Assembly: GCA_000320545.1 (NCBI GenBank)
Contig: ADNK01002054.1
Coordinates: forward strand, 15,001 to 79,000
Direction of reading: 5' to 3'
Length of the DNA stretch: 64,000 nt
Source of the DNA: Bigelowiella natans CCMP2755
Taxonomy: Eukaryota; Cercozoa; Chlorarachniophyceae
In this document: one piece after another, positions 1 through 12,221 of the stretch
How the letters are laid out: every line of letters begins with the position of its first letter
Numbering within the stretch: position 1 is the first letter of the stretch
Notes under the pieces: generated by a model
Seen by the model: only the letters and a program-made list of their open reading frames with translations
Database searches by the model: none
What the model was told of the DNA's origin: nothing
Made by a program: the position numbers and the translations under genes

Positions 1-209
1 GATCGTGCAATCTAGCAAATGACCTGATTCTAGTCATTTGACTTCTAGACTTACTGCAATGAACATGAACTTCTCTTCAATATTGACCAAAAAGATGCGT
101 CTTATTCCACATGCACCAATCTAGCAATCTCTGATCTAGCATGTAATGCGTCGCCATCATCTAGTCGACAACAGTCATGCTCACAGAAACTTTGCAGCGG
201 CACCGTTAA

Positions 210-859
210 CTAGTTAATCCTGCTGCACACCTTCTGGCTCTCATCTTGGTTCAGGAGCAACTCCGGGGCCGCTTTCACACGCGAGGGCGCTGTACGGATT
301 ATGGAGGATAGAGCATTCTGGGCAGCGATGTGTCGCTGCGCTTCATCCAACGCAAACTGCAACGTCTCGCGGCGGAGGCGAGAAGACTCCGCTCGGTCGT
401 CCAAAGTCTCCTTGATCCCCATGCAGATCTCTGCGTCCACCAGCGCGGGAGCATCCAGCTTGCAGGCGGGGGATCCACACGACACCTTAGTATGGAACAG
501 TGCTTGTGCACGGCCTGTCGCGTAAGCGTAGCGACGCAGCCCCTCGAAGGAGAGGTCCCTCCAATCCACGTCGTTCTTGTATTTGTTCTTCTCGCGGAGG
601 ATGAATGGGTGGCCTCGAAACATCACGCTGCCGTAGAAGACATTCGAGTAGGGATAGGCAGCCTTGTCTGCGTTCACAACGCGCTGGGCCTGTAGCACCC
701 AGTTGTTGATATTGGGGTAAAGGGAGGGGAGGGGGGGGGGGGGGGCAAAGGTCAGTCAATGAGGGAAATGGTGAAAAACATGGAAACACCCTCCACGCCA
801 ATAGTTTGATGGGAATGAAAGATCACTTATGCGCCGATCTGTTGTGCTCCTTGTGACTG

Positions 860-899
<40 letters not shown>

Positions 900-2931
900 A
901 CTACTACTAGTAGCAGTGGCTGCGAAGAATCACCTCTTCTGCATCCGTGTACTCAAACCTAGTGTACCGTTCCACGACCGACTCAGTAACCTGCTTCATT
1001 TCTACGATGCGAGGGTACTTGCCCCCCTTCACCAGAAGCAGATACCTTGAGGAAGGAAACACAGTAGTAGAGGGAAAAGGAGGAGGACACTCAGCGCCTG
1101 GAAGAGAAACTTGAGTAAACGTGTAGCAAAGACAAGCACAGCAGGAGGAAAAGACCCGCATCATTGGCCGATCAGGATCATCATTTAGCAAAGAAAAGCT
1201 ATGTTTAAAGATGCGCCAACTTCTCTCCCCTCCCTCCCCCCCCCCTCCCACTTCCCATCCTGACCTATCAAGCCCAATGCTTCCAGTGCCGCTTCCATAC
1301 TTCTGAGCGACATCTTGGAGCTCGAAGAAACGAACGTCATTATCAAACTTTGCAAGGGCTGAGACCCCGCTGTACATGTACCTGCGACGGGAAGGTATGA
1401 AGGAAGGAAGACAACCAAAACAACACACTCTATTCTCACACGCCATCCTCCGCATTGTCAACTTAAGGGGAGGGGGGGGGGGGAGGGAGGAGTGTCATGT
1501 CCGCCTGCATAATCTACTACTACTACTACTTCCCAAGTGACAATAACCAAGCACGCAACCAACCAACCTGTGGATTGCCTCTTGAAATTCGCGGAAAACT
1601 TTCGGGTCGTTGATGGGCGCTACTTCTTCCGATGCGACGAAGTGATTTGTCGTGAGGTTGACCCCTTTCTTCTGAAACCACTTCTCCATTGCACCTTCAC
1701 CCTGGAACTTGGCACGAGTATCTTGCAGAAGCTTCCCAATGCCCGCAGCCCAGCTTGCCTCGGTGAAGAGAGGAGAGCCTTCCACGAATCGATCTCCATT
1801 CTTGAAGGTGCAGCTGCCAGAGAAGAGGCCAGCATAGCCGTTAATCCACCCCTCAACGATTGTACTGCATTCACTTGAGTTGAACCCCTCGCTCATGCAT
1901 GCAAGCGCAAATCCCGTCGCACCTCTCCGGAAATCCCATGTGAAAGGTGCATGCATCGCCTACCACCAAGCCACACACAAAACGCAGTAATGAGCTATTT
2001 GTTTGCGGGGAGAAGGTGAAAGAAGTTTGTGCCTCCCTGCGTACGTGCGTCTGTGTGTGTATGTGTGTGTGTGTCGTATATGTGTATGTGCATGTTGTGT
2101 ATGCGTAGTTAAGTATATATCACCTGGTCAAAATCATTGGTTCCCCACACCTACAATCATGATATTGCAGCAGTATTAGTCGTTGTTATCACGAGGAATA
2201 CAAGCCTATTGAGGAATCTCAATTTCAAAAATGGTTAGATAGTTAGTAGCACCAGTTGTCCGTTTGCCTGCTGCATCACTCCAAAGTTCTCTAGCAAGAA
2301 TACATGCACGCAGCAAAGAGAAATTAAGGGCAAACTGAAAGCTTCATTCCGAGAAGACCTGTTGCACCTGGATGGGTGTCTCCATTGGAGAGGACACGCT
2401 GGAATCGAGTCGTTTCCTTCGAGAAGTTTTCGATTGCGCACTTCATCTCCCAGAAGAAGAAGCCATCAGCTCCCCGGAAGAAGGTGAATGCCCCTTCTTC
2501 GGAGAGCTTTGCGATTTTCCCCCCGACTAGCTGCGCGTTTTGTTCGGACTTGAGAGCTGCCATGCAATTTTCATCTTGTAGCGCACGAATGAGACGTTGG
2601 CATCCTTCCAGGCCACACAGAATCCTCTGATCTGAACATTACATATATCAAGCTTGTTTGTTTCTTTCTGTCTGTCTTTCTTTCATATATCTCTTCAGTG
2701 CTGCACGTACTGCATTGGCGCAGGACAATTACATAACTTTATTGGTATAAAACCTGGTTTCCAGCCTACACAAACGTTTTCAACTGAGCTGCTTTGGCGA
2801 TCGATTTCAAGCTCTTCGCCGCCGAGGGGATGGGGGCCAGCAGCAGAAGGCCGTAGGACAATGGTGGCAAACACCAGAATCAGCACCAAAGCCATCAAGC
2901 CTTTCCTCAAACGAGGAGAAGTATGACCCAT
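210..2931 (-). CDS. Secreted DUF2252-family protein, 8 exons
   Basis: Exons on the minus strand are 2931-2776, 2626-2368, 2290-2253, 2150-2124, 1959-1568, 1381-1265, 1045-934 and 689-210. All junctions are GT-AG, phases agree, and they give about 526 aa. The N-terminus has a basic start and then a hydrophobic stretch (LMALVLILVFATIVL), a signal peptide or signal anchor. DUF2252 landmarks appear in order: FTFFRGADGFFFW, GDTHPENFG (split by an intron), TNDFDQ, then PFTWDFRRGATGFALA. These match the family pattern FxFxRG, GDxHxxNFG, NDFDE and wDlxRLaxS. DUF2252 proteins are known mainly from bacteria and are thought to have a kinase-like fold; their substrate is unknown. A secreted or ER form is less usual. 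The start shares a 930-bp gap with the divergent gene at 3862. The 27-nt exon 2150-2124 codes only for the NDFD motif. The family call is from motifs, not a search. Confidence 0.8.
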
Positions 2932-3861
2932 CACATCTACGTTCTTATCTAAATGGCAAAAAATCGAGCGTGAGAATATGGAAGTAGCGACCCCGCCTCT
3001 CCAAGCATCCATGAAGCAAGTTGATATTTATCTCCCATTCTGATGGGGAAAAAAAAAACCCTTCCCGCCCGCACGCATTCCTCGGACAATCGAATGCCTT
3101 CCAGCATGCTGCACCTTGGGATCTCTCCTCATGATGCGCAGCACCCACGAACGACCCATACGAGGGAAAGCTCCTCATTATTCTCCTTCCTCTCAAGCAG
3201 ACGCTTCGCTGGGCTGCCCGCCGAGTTGTGAGGCTGAGGATGGCTGAACTACCCGAAATGCCGTGGAATATCGCACATTTTTATCGTCCAAATCGAAGTC
3301 GCAGTCATAAAATACACGACTTTTCCCTTTTCCCTTTTTTTTTGGGTCACAGTGGCTTCTTCCCGTGTGATTTCCAGCTCCTCTAATTGCGGCCAGACAC
3401 GGTCTCTCATTGATGTCGCAGGGCTTTATTCTAGGCCATTTTGTTAGGATATGGGCAGCTGCCTTCTGCACGATAGTCTTTCAGACTAACTGGCGAGTCC
3501 TCCCTCCCCCCGTACGAAACCAGCTCGCCTATCATCCGTTTAAAAAGAGCGGATTGAACCACGCGCGAGCGAGTGCGGCTTCTGTGTTCGTTGGTTCTCG
3601 TCGAGTGACAGGATGGAAGATCTCGTCATCGAGCCTATGACTGCGTCTATAGGTGCACCCCTTCTGTCTTGATAATACCTTTATTCCTCCTTCCTATCCC
3701 CCCCAAAGAGGGTACTATTCGCATTGTTTCTGTTGCAACAGCGATCTTTTAAAAGGTCTTGTTATCTTTGTTCGAATCATACGGTTGTTGTTGTACTGAG
3801 GGAATGATATATCATCAACCCTGTGACTATACCCCTTTCTCGCTCAACAGCCTTGTTCGAA
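2932..3861. promoter_or_regulatory. Divergent intergenic region, DUF2252 gene / membrane-protein gene
   Basis: About 930 bp separates the ATG at 2931 (-) from the likely ATG at 3862 (+). Short open frames occur on both strands (for example 3193-3471 on minus), but no splice-supported exon or recognisable domain was found. It probably carries both promoters and the 5' UTRs. No clear TATA box was picked out. Confidence 0.4.
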
Positions 3862-3900
3862 ATGGATGATACTTTTAAATCATATTTATGTATATTTATA

Positions 3901-3956
<56 letters not shown>

Positions 3957-4060
3957 TTATATATATACGTATGTGTGTGTGTTCTCTCATGTGTATGACA
4001 TAATATTAGGAGACGATGACTTCGATGACGATGAAGACCTGGACCCCTTAAGCTTTGTAC

Positions 4061-4151
<91 letters not shown>

Positions 4152-4196
4152 GCCATAGGAAAACAAAAATGGGTTGATACATCTCAGCTTATATAT

Positions 4197-4234
<38 letters not shown>

Positions 4235-4640
4235 ATTGTGATGTCGCATTGATTTCCTCATTCTTTGATAAACAGGACTTCGACACGATAGAGGAGGAGC
4301 CTGATTTCTGCAGTAGGCTTCAGATTATTCTGGTAGCATCATTGTTAATTATGAATCTCGATTGTTGTCCTCCTCCTCCCCCAGCCAGGATTCGACGGTC
4401 CTTTCTTCTGCTTCTTGCTTGTATTGCACATCACAGGCCAGGATAAAGTCTACCCGGACTTGCTTCGTGATATATATCAGCATGACGTTGGTAATAACAA
4501 CAAATGCTAAACTAGATAAGTGGCTCAGAATGAGCACAGAGGGGACATGGGGTTAAATCGTCTTCAAACTAGTATTCTGCTACTACCACCTTTTTGTATG
4601 TTCGTTCTCTCTCCCTCCCTCCCTCCCTCTCTCTCTCTTT

Positions 4641-4677
<37 letters not shown>

Positions 4678-4789
4678 TATTCTTTCGCAGATATGTGCAT
4701 CAATCTTCATCGCCGCTGCGTCTGGCATAAGAGGCGCCTCATTCCTAGCAGCAGAGGTATTGTTATCTTTTAGGTTGACTGGTAGCAGG

Positions 4790-4830
<41 letters not shown>

Positions 4831-4873
4831 CGACGATAACGACAACTCATGTATGCAAATCTACATCCTCCTG

Positions 4874-4930
<57 letters not shown>

Positions 4931-5118
4931 GTGACGATAAATATTCTGTTGGTACTCGAAGTAGTTTCAGGTTATTCTTATCAGTGGTTTTTGATCATAC
5001 TGATGATGATTATGATGATGATGATGATGTGAGGTCAAAAAAAGGAGGAGGAGAGGGGAGGAAGACGAGGGATAAATAAGGAGCAGGGATTGTTGTATCT
5101 GGCATTGGGACATTTGCG

Positions 5119-5155
<37 letters not shown>

Positions 5156-5432
5156 CGCGTGCGCGCGCGTAGCTTCGTGCATATTTACCTGATATCCATA
5201 ATCCCCTTCTTCTTCCTCTTGTTGTATGTTGTCGTTATTTGATGATGCAGATATCATAACGGAGAGAGCTCAGTACTTCGCGAAGATAGGAAATTGGGTA
5301 GGCCTTTTACTACTACTACTACTAATCATAATAATAGTAATAATACTACTTATTTCTATTATATGGAATACTTTTTACCGGTAGCTAGTATAGCGGAAAG
5401 AAAGGCAGAACAACATCCTCTTTCTACACGCA

Positions 5433-5473
<41 letters not shown>

Positions 5474-6160
5474 TTATGAATAGTCATGATCATTATCAGA
5501 TGGATTTGATTGTAACAATGGCCTGTGTCGTCTTCTTCATCATGGAAGAGGCCCGGGATCGACAGGTGATAATACATTAGTGCATCATCATTTGATTGGA
5601 ATGGTGTCGGGGGGGGGGGGGGGGGAGTCTGCAGCACTCCTAGCGTTGTGTTCTAACCATCTGTCGTAACATGCATGCTGCACAAAGATTCATGCACGAT
5701 CATCACCATCATCATCATCATCATCATCAGGCATACGGAAACATCCCAGCGCTGAATGCAGTTGTGCTAGGGATTCGATACTCATTTCAACTGTTCCGGT
5801 GAGTGTATGATGCTCCTTAATAACTACGACTTTGAAGAAGAAGAAGAAGAAGAAGAAGGGAAGGACAAGATATATATATATATTTCTCTGTGACTTTTGG
5901 AACTGAGAGAGAAATGTCGGTATAATAATACACGAGGAGGATCAATGCGTGATAGTCTTCGGTCTACGATATGATGATGATGATGATAATAGTAACAACC
6001 CTGCTGCTTTTAAATGGCTTTCCCTGGAAAAGGAGAGGAATCGTTCCATATCTTCGATTTCTGTTCTTTTCCCAGTCAAGAGCACATCGCTATGATGCGA
6101 ATTAGCCACAGAAGATTTGACCTTATATTCATCTTGATTTATGCGTATGTGCGTATGTGC

Positions 6161-6195
<35 letters not shown>

Positions 6196-7012
6196 GTGCG
6201 TATTCTCCATGTTCTCCTTTCATCAGCGCCTTTCTGTGTGCGGTGAGAGGTCACAGCACGATGCAGATGATAGCCCAAGATGAGGTAGTACTGTTATGTG
6301 TGTTTTTTGTGGTTTTCCCTTACTTCAAGGACATTGCTGTTGCTCGGCGTGTTGTCATTGCTGCTATGATTTTGATGACGATGATACGACGACGATGACG
6401 ATTTGTAGTCTTTGTCACGAATAGAATCATCCTCGCTGCTGCTGCCGCTGCTGCTGCTGCTTTAACAAGAAACAACAATCCAGGTGGAGGTCCACGATCT
6501 AGAGCTGAAGAACATGGTTCGGATGAATGGGCAGGGGGTACGGCATCACCGTGTTGATGATGACGACGACCTAGAGGACACCGATGATGGATTTGGACAC
6601 GATGACTCCCACGAGGAAGAACAAGATATGGCTCACGGTAAGATGACATTAGAAGATGGATGGTAGGTGGAATAGCGCTTGGGTAGTAGAAGTAGCGATA
6701 AGAATACCAAGCAGCAGCAGCAGTAGTAGCAGTAGTAGGAACAAGTAGAAGGCTATAAGTAGAAGGGACATCTTCCAACCACTGAATACGCACTACGCAT
6801 GCTGCAGACCTGCTTACTAGGCAGCAATACTTACTTGTTGTTTTCGCAAAACAACAAACACAACAATAACAACAACAACAACAACAACAACAGGCCACGC
6901 CAGCAATCTTATCAGCAATGCCATCAGCGAGATGAAGAGGGGCGGCCTCCCAAGCAGGTGCAACCACGTCTTTAGATATACCACTACCCCGTTTGATTAC
7001 GACAAAACGTGA
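3862..7012 (+). CDS. Multi-exon membrane protein, S4-like helix, unknown function
   Basis: Exons: 3862-3889, 4013-4056, 4276-4312, 4437-about 4490, 4691-4756, 4931-4970, 5251-5297, 5731-5798, 6076-6144, 6227-6242, 6267-6284, 6330-about 6350, 6484-6637 and 6894-7012 (TGA). Phases agree except around 4486-4691 and 6350-6484, where the donor is uncertain. The product begins acidic (DDFDDDEDLDPLSF). It then has a hydrophobic segment (ICASIFIAAASGI...NILLVLEVVS), a segment with spaced Arg (VVLGIRYSFQLFR), another hydrophobic helix (FDLIFILIYAAFLC), an acidic His-rich loop (DDDDDLEDTDDGFGHDDSHE) and a short soluble tail. The Arg segment recalls a voltage-sensor S4 helix, but no family is firmly recognised. 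Exons of 16 and 18 nt are present. Introns are almost wholly microsatellite DNA, and several 3' splice sites sit at repeat edges. Confidence 0.6.
3915..4232. repeat. Compound microsatellites (TA)n, (CA)n, (GA)n, (CA)n
   Basis: (TA)n lies at about 3915-3954, (CA)n at 4064-4096 followed directly by (GA)n at 4100-4150, and (CA)n at 4199-4232. They flank the exon at 4013-4056 and lie within introns of the membrane-protein gene. Confidence 0.95.
4645..5472. repeat. Intronic microsatellite cluster
   Basis: (CAT)n at about 4645-4676, (CA)n at 4793-4829, (CT)n at about 4873-4928 ending in CAG at the exon start 4931, (GAT)n at about 5000-5028, (CA)n at 5119-5152 and (CA)n at 5438-5472. All lie in introns of the gene at 3862-7012. 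Confidence 0.95.
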
Positions 7013-8064
7013 ATGAAAATAATTATTAGGAGCTGATAAAACTACTACTACTGCTACTACTACTACTACTACTACATCTATTACTACTTTTTTGGCCAGA
7101 CTTCGTGTTGATTCGGAGTCGTCATTCGAGCGGTAGTAGTATTCTTCCGTTGCCTTATTGCTGCTGCTCTAGCTGTGGCTTTGGATCATCATGATCATAG
7201 GCAAAGGTGAATGCGACTGTATGAGCGTTGGCTGAAATGTAGCAGCTAATCAAAAATAGAAAGTTCTAAATGAATCGCATATGTTTAAATAAATTATTTT
7301 GTCATGTCAATCGATGTATGAGACGCAATGCAGTACATGTGCTTATAGAATTAATTTAATTGGGCACAAAAATATAATAATGTGTACTGCGTGCCTTGTG
7401 TGCGTGTGTGCGCGCGCGTGTATGTTAATACGGAGAACACCGCATGCAGATGACAAAACACAATGCAGTGGGCCATCATCGATCCATGCCCATGCTACTA
7501 CGTGTACTACACAAACCATGCATTTTGCGCTTCGTTGAAATCGTCGCCGCTAGCTATTACGGAGAAGTAGTAGTACGTTGTCATGGTTCATCGTGATAAT
7601 GCAGCAGAAGGCTAGTAAATCTAGGTATTTAATTCGCACATGCAGAGCTACATGCAAACAAAGTAATAGCTGAATGTATGATGAGACTTGTCAAGCATTA
7701 AAGGTGTTGATATCAGCAGGGCAGGCGTGCAGCTTCTAGGTAGTGTTTGCTAATTATTGCATCTTAGTGATATTTAGGCGCTTGATTGCGCTTTTTTGGT
7801 TGGCGCCGCATCGATCGAGAGACAATAAAATGTTGCTTTGTTTTCGTATTCAACGTTCATATGTACCACAAACTCACATCGTGCACGAAGTACGGACTTT
7901 CAAGGATATACTTGGATATAACTACCTCTAGACGCATGGTAGAGATTTCGAGTATCTATTATCTTTACCCACGAATTGCCTTTGCAGTTTGATGAGCAGC
8001 AACCAACTCAAAATCACGCATGATAAGCACCTGTCTAACACAAAACAAGGAAGCGCGTATATTA
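7013..8064. other. Gap between two convergent genes
   Basis: About 1 kb between the stop at 7012 (+) and the stop at 8065 (-). It starts with a short (ACT)n tract near 7046-7075. It then becomes ordinary AT-rich sequence with CATG words. I see no gene here. Confidence 0.5.
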
Positions 8065-8601
8065 TTACATCGATGATCTGTTACTTTGAACAACTAGCTG
8101 CTCGCGCCGCTGATTATGCACGTCCGTGGAGGCAGCAGAATTACTGAGTATGCAATAACTGACCGCAAAATGTGTCTTCATATCATTATATTCCTCGAGG
8201 CTCATCGAGTTATCATTCTCATCACCATCATTCAAGAGATCCCTTTCCCGTGAAACGAGCGTCGTACTGAGGAGGTCTATGGGGAAAAGCTGAAAATGAG
8301 CCGGATGATGATGCATGAAGGAGAGAGAGCGGGTATTAATGACAACGGCAATGTAGAACAAACCAATGACTAGACTGACTCACACGTATTCTTATTTCGG
8401 AATATGTAGCATGCCAGTCGAGGAAGAGACTATTGTTGGAAAATCATGCAATCATGCAGCAGCAGCAGAACATCATATAGGGTGAATGAGAACACCTCTT
8501 TCATCATTGTGACGGCATCGTTTGAGAAGGCTCTGCGGAGATTTTCATATTGAAGGAGCAACACCACGTCGTCATTTGCGGTGGTGACTACTGCCTCATA
8601 T
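8065..8601 (-). CDS. 3' exons of an unknown gene, degenerate EF-hand-like segment
   Basis: Two phase-compatible exons are seen: 8601-8496 (acceptor after TTGTCGCAG, donor GTGTTC) and 8289-8065 (acceptor CATTTTCAG, ends in TAA). Together they give about 110 aa of soluble protein containing VVLLLQYENLRRAF and, further on, a Asp/Asn-rich stretch DGDENDNSMSLEEY. That stretch resembles an EF-hand loop but with irregular spacing. No family is recognised. Upstream exons must exist between about 8820 and 9400, in low-complexity coding-like sequence (next entry), but the junctions were not resolved. Confidence 0.5.
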
Positions 8602-8676
8602 CTGCGACAATCATCCTATGAAATAAATATCATGTTGTCCCTGATTGCTGCTTTGAAAGAATGTGATAATGTTTTG

Positions 8677-8710
<34 letters not shown>

Positions 8711-8814
8711 CTGCGAGGTGTGTGAGTGAGGGGTGTTCTACCATGGTACCTATGTATGTAGTTCTCTGTCTTCTTCTTCGTGACTTATCATCGATCATGA
8801 CGAGGCTCTGCAGC

Positions 8815-9506
8815 TTATAAGGCCTCTTTATCGATTCTCCCCCTTCTTCTTCTTCCTCCTCTCCCTCCTCTAGTCTTTCGTGAATAGAAGTGCTGCTGGT
8901 GCTGCTGGTGGTGTTGGTATTGCAGAAAGATGGCGGACAACGGAGTGCTTGTTTCCTTCTCTTCCTCTTCCCCATTCGTATTTGCTGCTGCTGCTGCTGC
9001 TGTGTAGCTTCTCATCCTCTATCACCTTCTCCTCCTCTTCTTCTTATCACCATCATCTACCCAGATGACGACTAGAGGGTGGTTTCTTGTCTTTTGCGGC
9101 TGCTGCTGCTGCTGCTAATAATACGATCTTGGCCTCTCCCCCCTCCGTAAAAGGAGGAGGAGAAGACACTACAGCTTCGACTGCGAGTGCCTCTTCTTCG
9201 TCTACCATTGCAACTACTACTACTGGTACTGCTGCTGCTGCTTCTAGTCTTACTGCCAATACCGACCCAACCACCGCTTGACACCACAATAGCATTTGCT
9301 GCTGGTGCTTTGCCGCTTGTAGTATCATCGGTGTATGCGTCGATAGCGATCATAGGAGCTGCAGGGCATGATTTCCTGAGGAGTTGGTAGGTTGGTGGAG
9401 GAGGAGGAGGAGGAGCAGGAGGAGTCAAGTAGGGAGGGGGGGGGGGAGGTGGTATGAGGAAGCAGGAGAGTAGTTTTGTGCATTCAAGTATGAGCATGGG
9501 TCGCAA
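8815..9506 (-). CDS. Low-complexity upstream part of the 8065 gene (tentative)
   Basis: Minus-strand open frames cover most of this stretch. One (near 9387-9100) reads PMIAIDAYTDDTTSGKAPAA and then Ser- and Arg-rich sequence; another (9015-8815) contains a poly-Ala run and a His/Gln-rich run. The plus strand is also open, because the DNA is made of GCT/CTG/AGC-type trinucleotide repeats, so coding on minus is an inference from the downstream exons. A zinc-finger gene ends somewhere upstream on the same strand. Exon limits are not known. Confidence 0.25.
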
Positions 9507-9581
9507 CGACTCGGGCCGTGATCACAAGCAGCAGCAACAGTGCAGAACACTTATAGATAGTAGGCTTATTCTTCTTCTCCT

Positions 9582-9584
9582 TCA

Positions 9585-9623
<39 letters not shown>

Positions 9624-9680
9624 GTACACACTTATACTCATAATACGCAACAACAACAACAACAACAACAACACGATGAC
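9582..9680. repeat. (TA)n and (AAC)n repeats
   Basis: A (TA)n tract at about 9587-9620 is followed by (AAC)n at about 9648-9672. They sit between the possible last zinc-finger exon and the gene at 8065-9506. Confidence 0.9.
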
Positions 9681-9689
9681 AACGACGCA

Positions 9690-10273
9690 CAGAAAATGAT
9701 TGTAGAACTGAATGAGGCTGCTTAGCGTCGTATTGCATTTATGGCATGGATATCCTGGTGATGAGAGTATGAGGCAGTGAGTATGCAGTAGTTGATGAAT
9801 CGTCCAGCAGGGGAATGAAGGAGAGGAAGAACGAGGAGGAGGAGGAAACTTCGCAATTATCTTCAAATCAGATCAAGCATTAGGAGTCATGATTTAGAAT
9901 CGAAGATGTTTGAATGGAAATGGTGAAAGATAAACACACACACACACACACGTGTAAACAAAAGTTTTAACTAAGATATCAAGATACTGTCGTAATTGGG
10001 AGAGGAAGATACTGAACATGCATATACCATTCACCTCACACGTCTGCAAGTCTAGCTACAAAAATATAAATATCATTATACTATGTAATAGATACAAAGA
10101 TACCCAGATCTCTTCATCTAACGTGCGTATGTGTATATTATGGTGATGATGATGATGATGAGTTTACCTCGGAAGCAATTATGCGGCTGTTTCATCATGT
10201 CTTCCCTCTCCTCCCTTGTCGCAGGCAGCAGATGCAGCATAATCATTTGTGAGTGAGAAAGGGCGTGTGTATA

Positions 10274-10314
<41 letters not shown>

Positions 10315-10382
10315 CGTACATAGCATATAACATGTACCCATTTGTTTGTGGCATCATCATCATCATCATCATTAATAGCACT

Positions 10383-10415
<33 letters not shown>

Positions 10416-10487
10416 TGAGTGTTTCTTTATCCCATGCTTAATGAGTTCCCTACCAAGAACATAACAGAGAAATTGTGCATTAGGTCG

Positions 10488-10528
<41 letters not shown>

Positions 10529-10814
10529 AATACGTCTATTGTTGTCATCATCGTTATTATGATATTAGGAATCTTCCTGTATGCTCTCCTCCTCCTCCAC
10601 CTCCTCCTCATCCTCCTCCCCTTGGTCTTCTTTTCTTTTTCCCTTTCCCCCATTCTCCCCCATTCTCACCCACCCACCCACCCACTCACCCTCTATGCAC
10701 GAAGTCCTTATTGCAGACGGAGCAGATATACGGTCTTTGGTTTGTGTGCATCTGTTTCCATCAAGTAGTGGTATTATTATTATTATTAGTAGTAGTAGTA
10801 GTAGTAGTCATATG

Positions 10815-10850
<36 letters not shown>

Positions 10851-10876
10851 TACAAACTGCTTACAACATAAGATAA

Positions 10877-10909
<33 letters not shown>

Positions 10910-10910
10910 C

Positions 10911-10946
<36 letters not shown>

Positions 10947-11044
10947 ATACATATATAATATTATATGTTTGTATTTTCCTAATTCTATATATTTTTGGCC
11001 AGTGTTATTGTTGGCTGTTGATTGCTGCTGTTTTCTTTTTGTCC

Positions 11045-11076
<32 letters not shown>

Positions 11077-11288
11077 ACACATACCCCAACGTAGTGCATC
11101 TTGAGGTTCCCTAGCTGGTTAAAGCCTTTTCCGCATCCTCTATATGTAATATATATATATACATATATATATATACATATGTGTGTGTGTGTATGTTTGG
11201 GCCATTTCAATCATTAGTCTCTCTTTCTTCTTTTGTGTGCGTAGTAGGACACAGGAGGAATAGGAGGAATTCCGTCCAACATCAAACA

Positions 11289-11320
<32 letters not shown>

Positions 11321-12120
11321 TTCACACACATTCTACATACATGCAGCGGTATTGCTGAGAGTTTCGATGCGACTTTGAACGCAAGTGCGCATCTAGACTA
11401 GCCTGAAACAACAACAACAACAACATCGTAATATCATCGTCATCATCATCATCATCATCATCAACAACAACATTGGACAAAGTAAGAGAGTGATGATATC
11501 GCCACACATCTCTTTATCTTGCTCTATTATGGCCTGTGAGTCATTTATCATGCTACCGTGCTGTTTCAACCATCATCGTCAGCATCATCATGACCACCAT
11601 GATCTATGTACGCTATATATTGCGAAAATACTACCGCCTGCACGTAGCTGGCATTGCAGATAGAGCAGCGATAGGGTCGATCCTTAAAGAAATAATCAAT
11701 TCATTGTAGCACATACACACACGCGCGCGCGCGTACAATGCAATAACAAAAGATAAAAAACACAACGGGGGCGGAGTTTAGAGATATTGTGTGTTAGTGA
11801 GTGTGTGTGTGTGTGTGTGTGAATACTACAGCAATAGGTATATGACTTTCTATCAACTTGTTTTTGGTAGTAGGTTGGCAAGAAGACTTTTTTGAATTAT
11901 CTGGAAATAGCAGCAGCTAGTGCATCATTTTCTCTCTGTCGTTGTCATCCATCATCTTCTTATTATTACATACCCCAAAGTGAAGCCTCTTGTGTCGCTG
12001 GAGAGTGCTCAACTGCGCGAACGCCTGTTGATTTCGGAAAACAAGCATCATTGATGGATGTTGTTGGATTATGTCTGGCTATACTTTCTTGAGAGCGAAA
12101 CTTGTGCCATTAGTACGGAC

Positions 12121-12174
<54 letters not shown>

Positions 12175-12187
12175 ACATTAAATCATA

Positions 12188-12221
<34 letters not shown>

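Noticed and set aside
6054-6140. ABC-transporter membrane domain for the 3.9-7.0 kb gene
   Set aside because: The segment ASGIRGASFLAAE first recalled ABCB proteins, but no Walker A, signature or Walker B motif is found in any later exon.
6320-6967. 215-codon minus-strand frame
   Set aside because: It overlaps plus-strand exons with matching splice sites and phase; its sequence is driven by GCT/CTG and AAC repeats. A short part (near 6967-6894) looked protein-like but has no partner exon.
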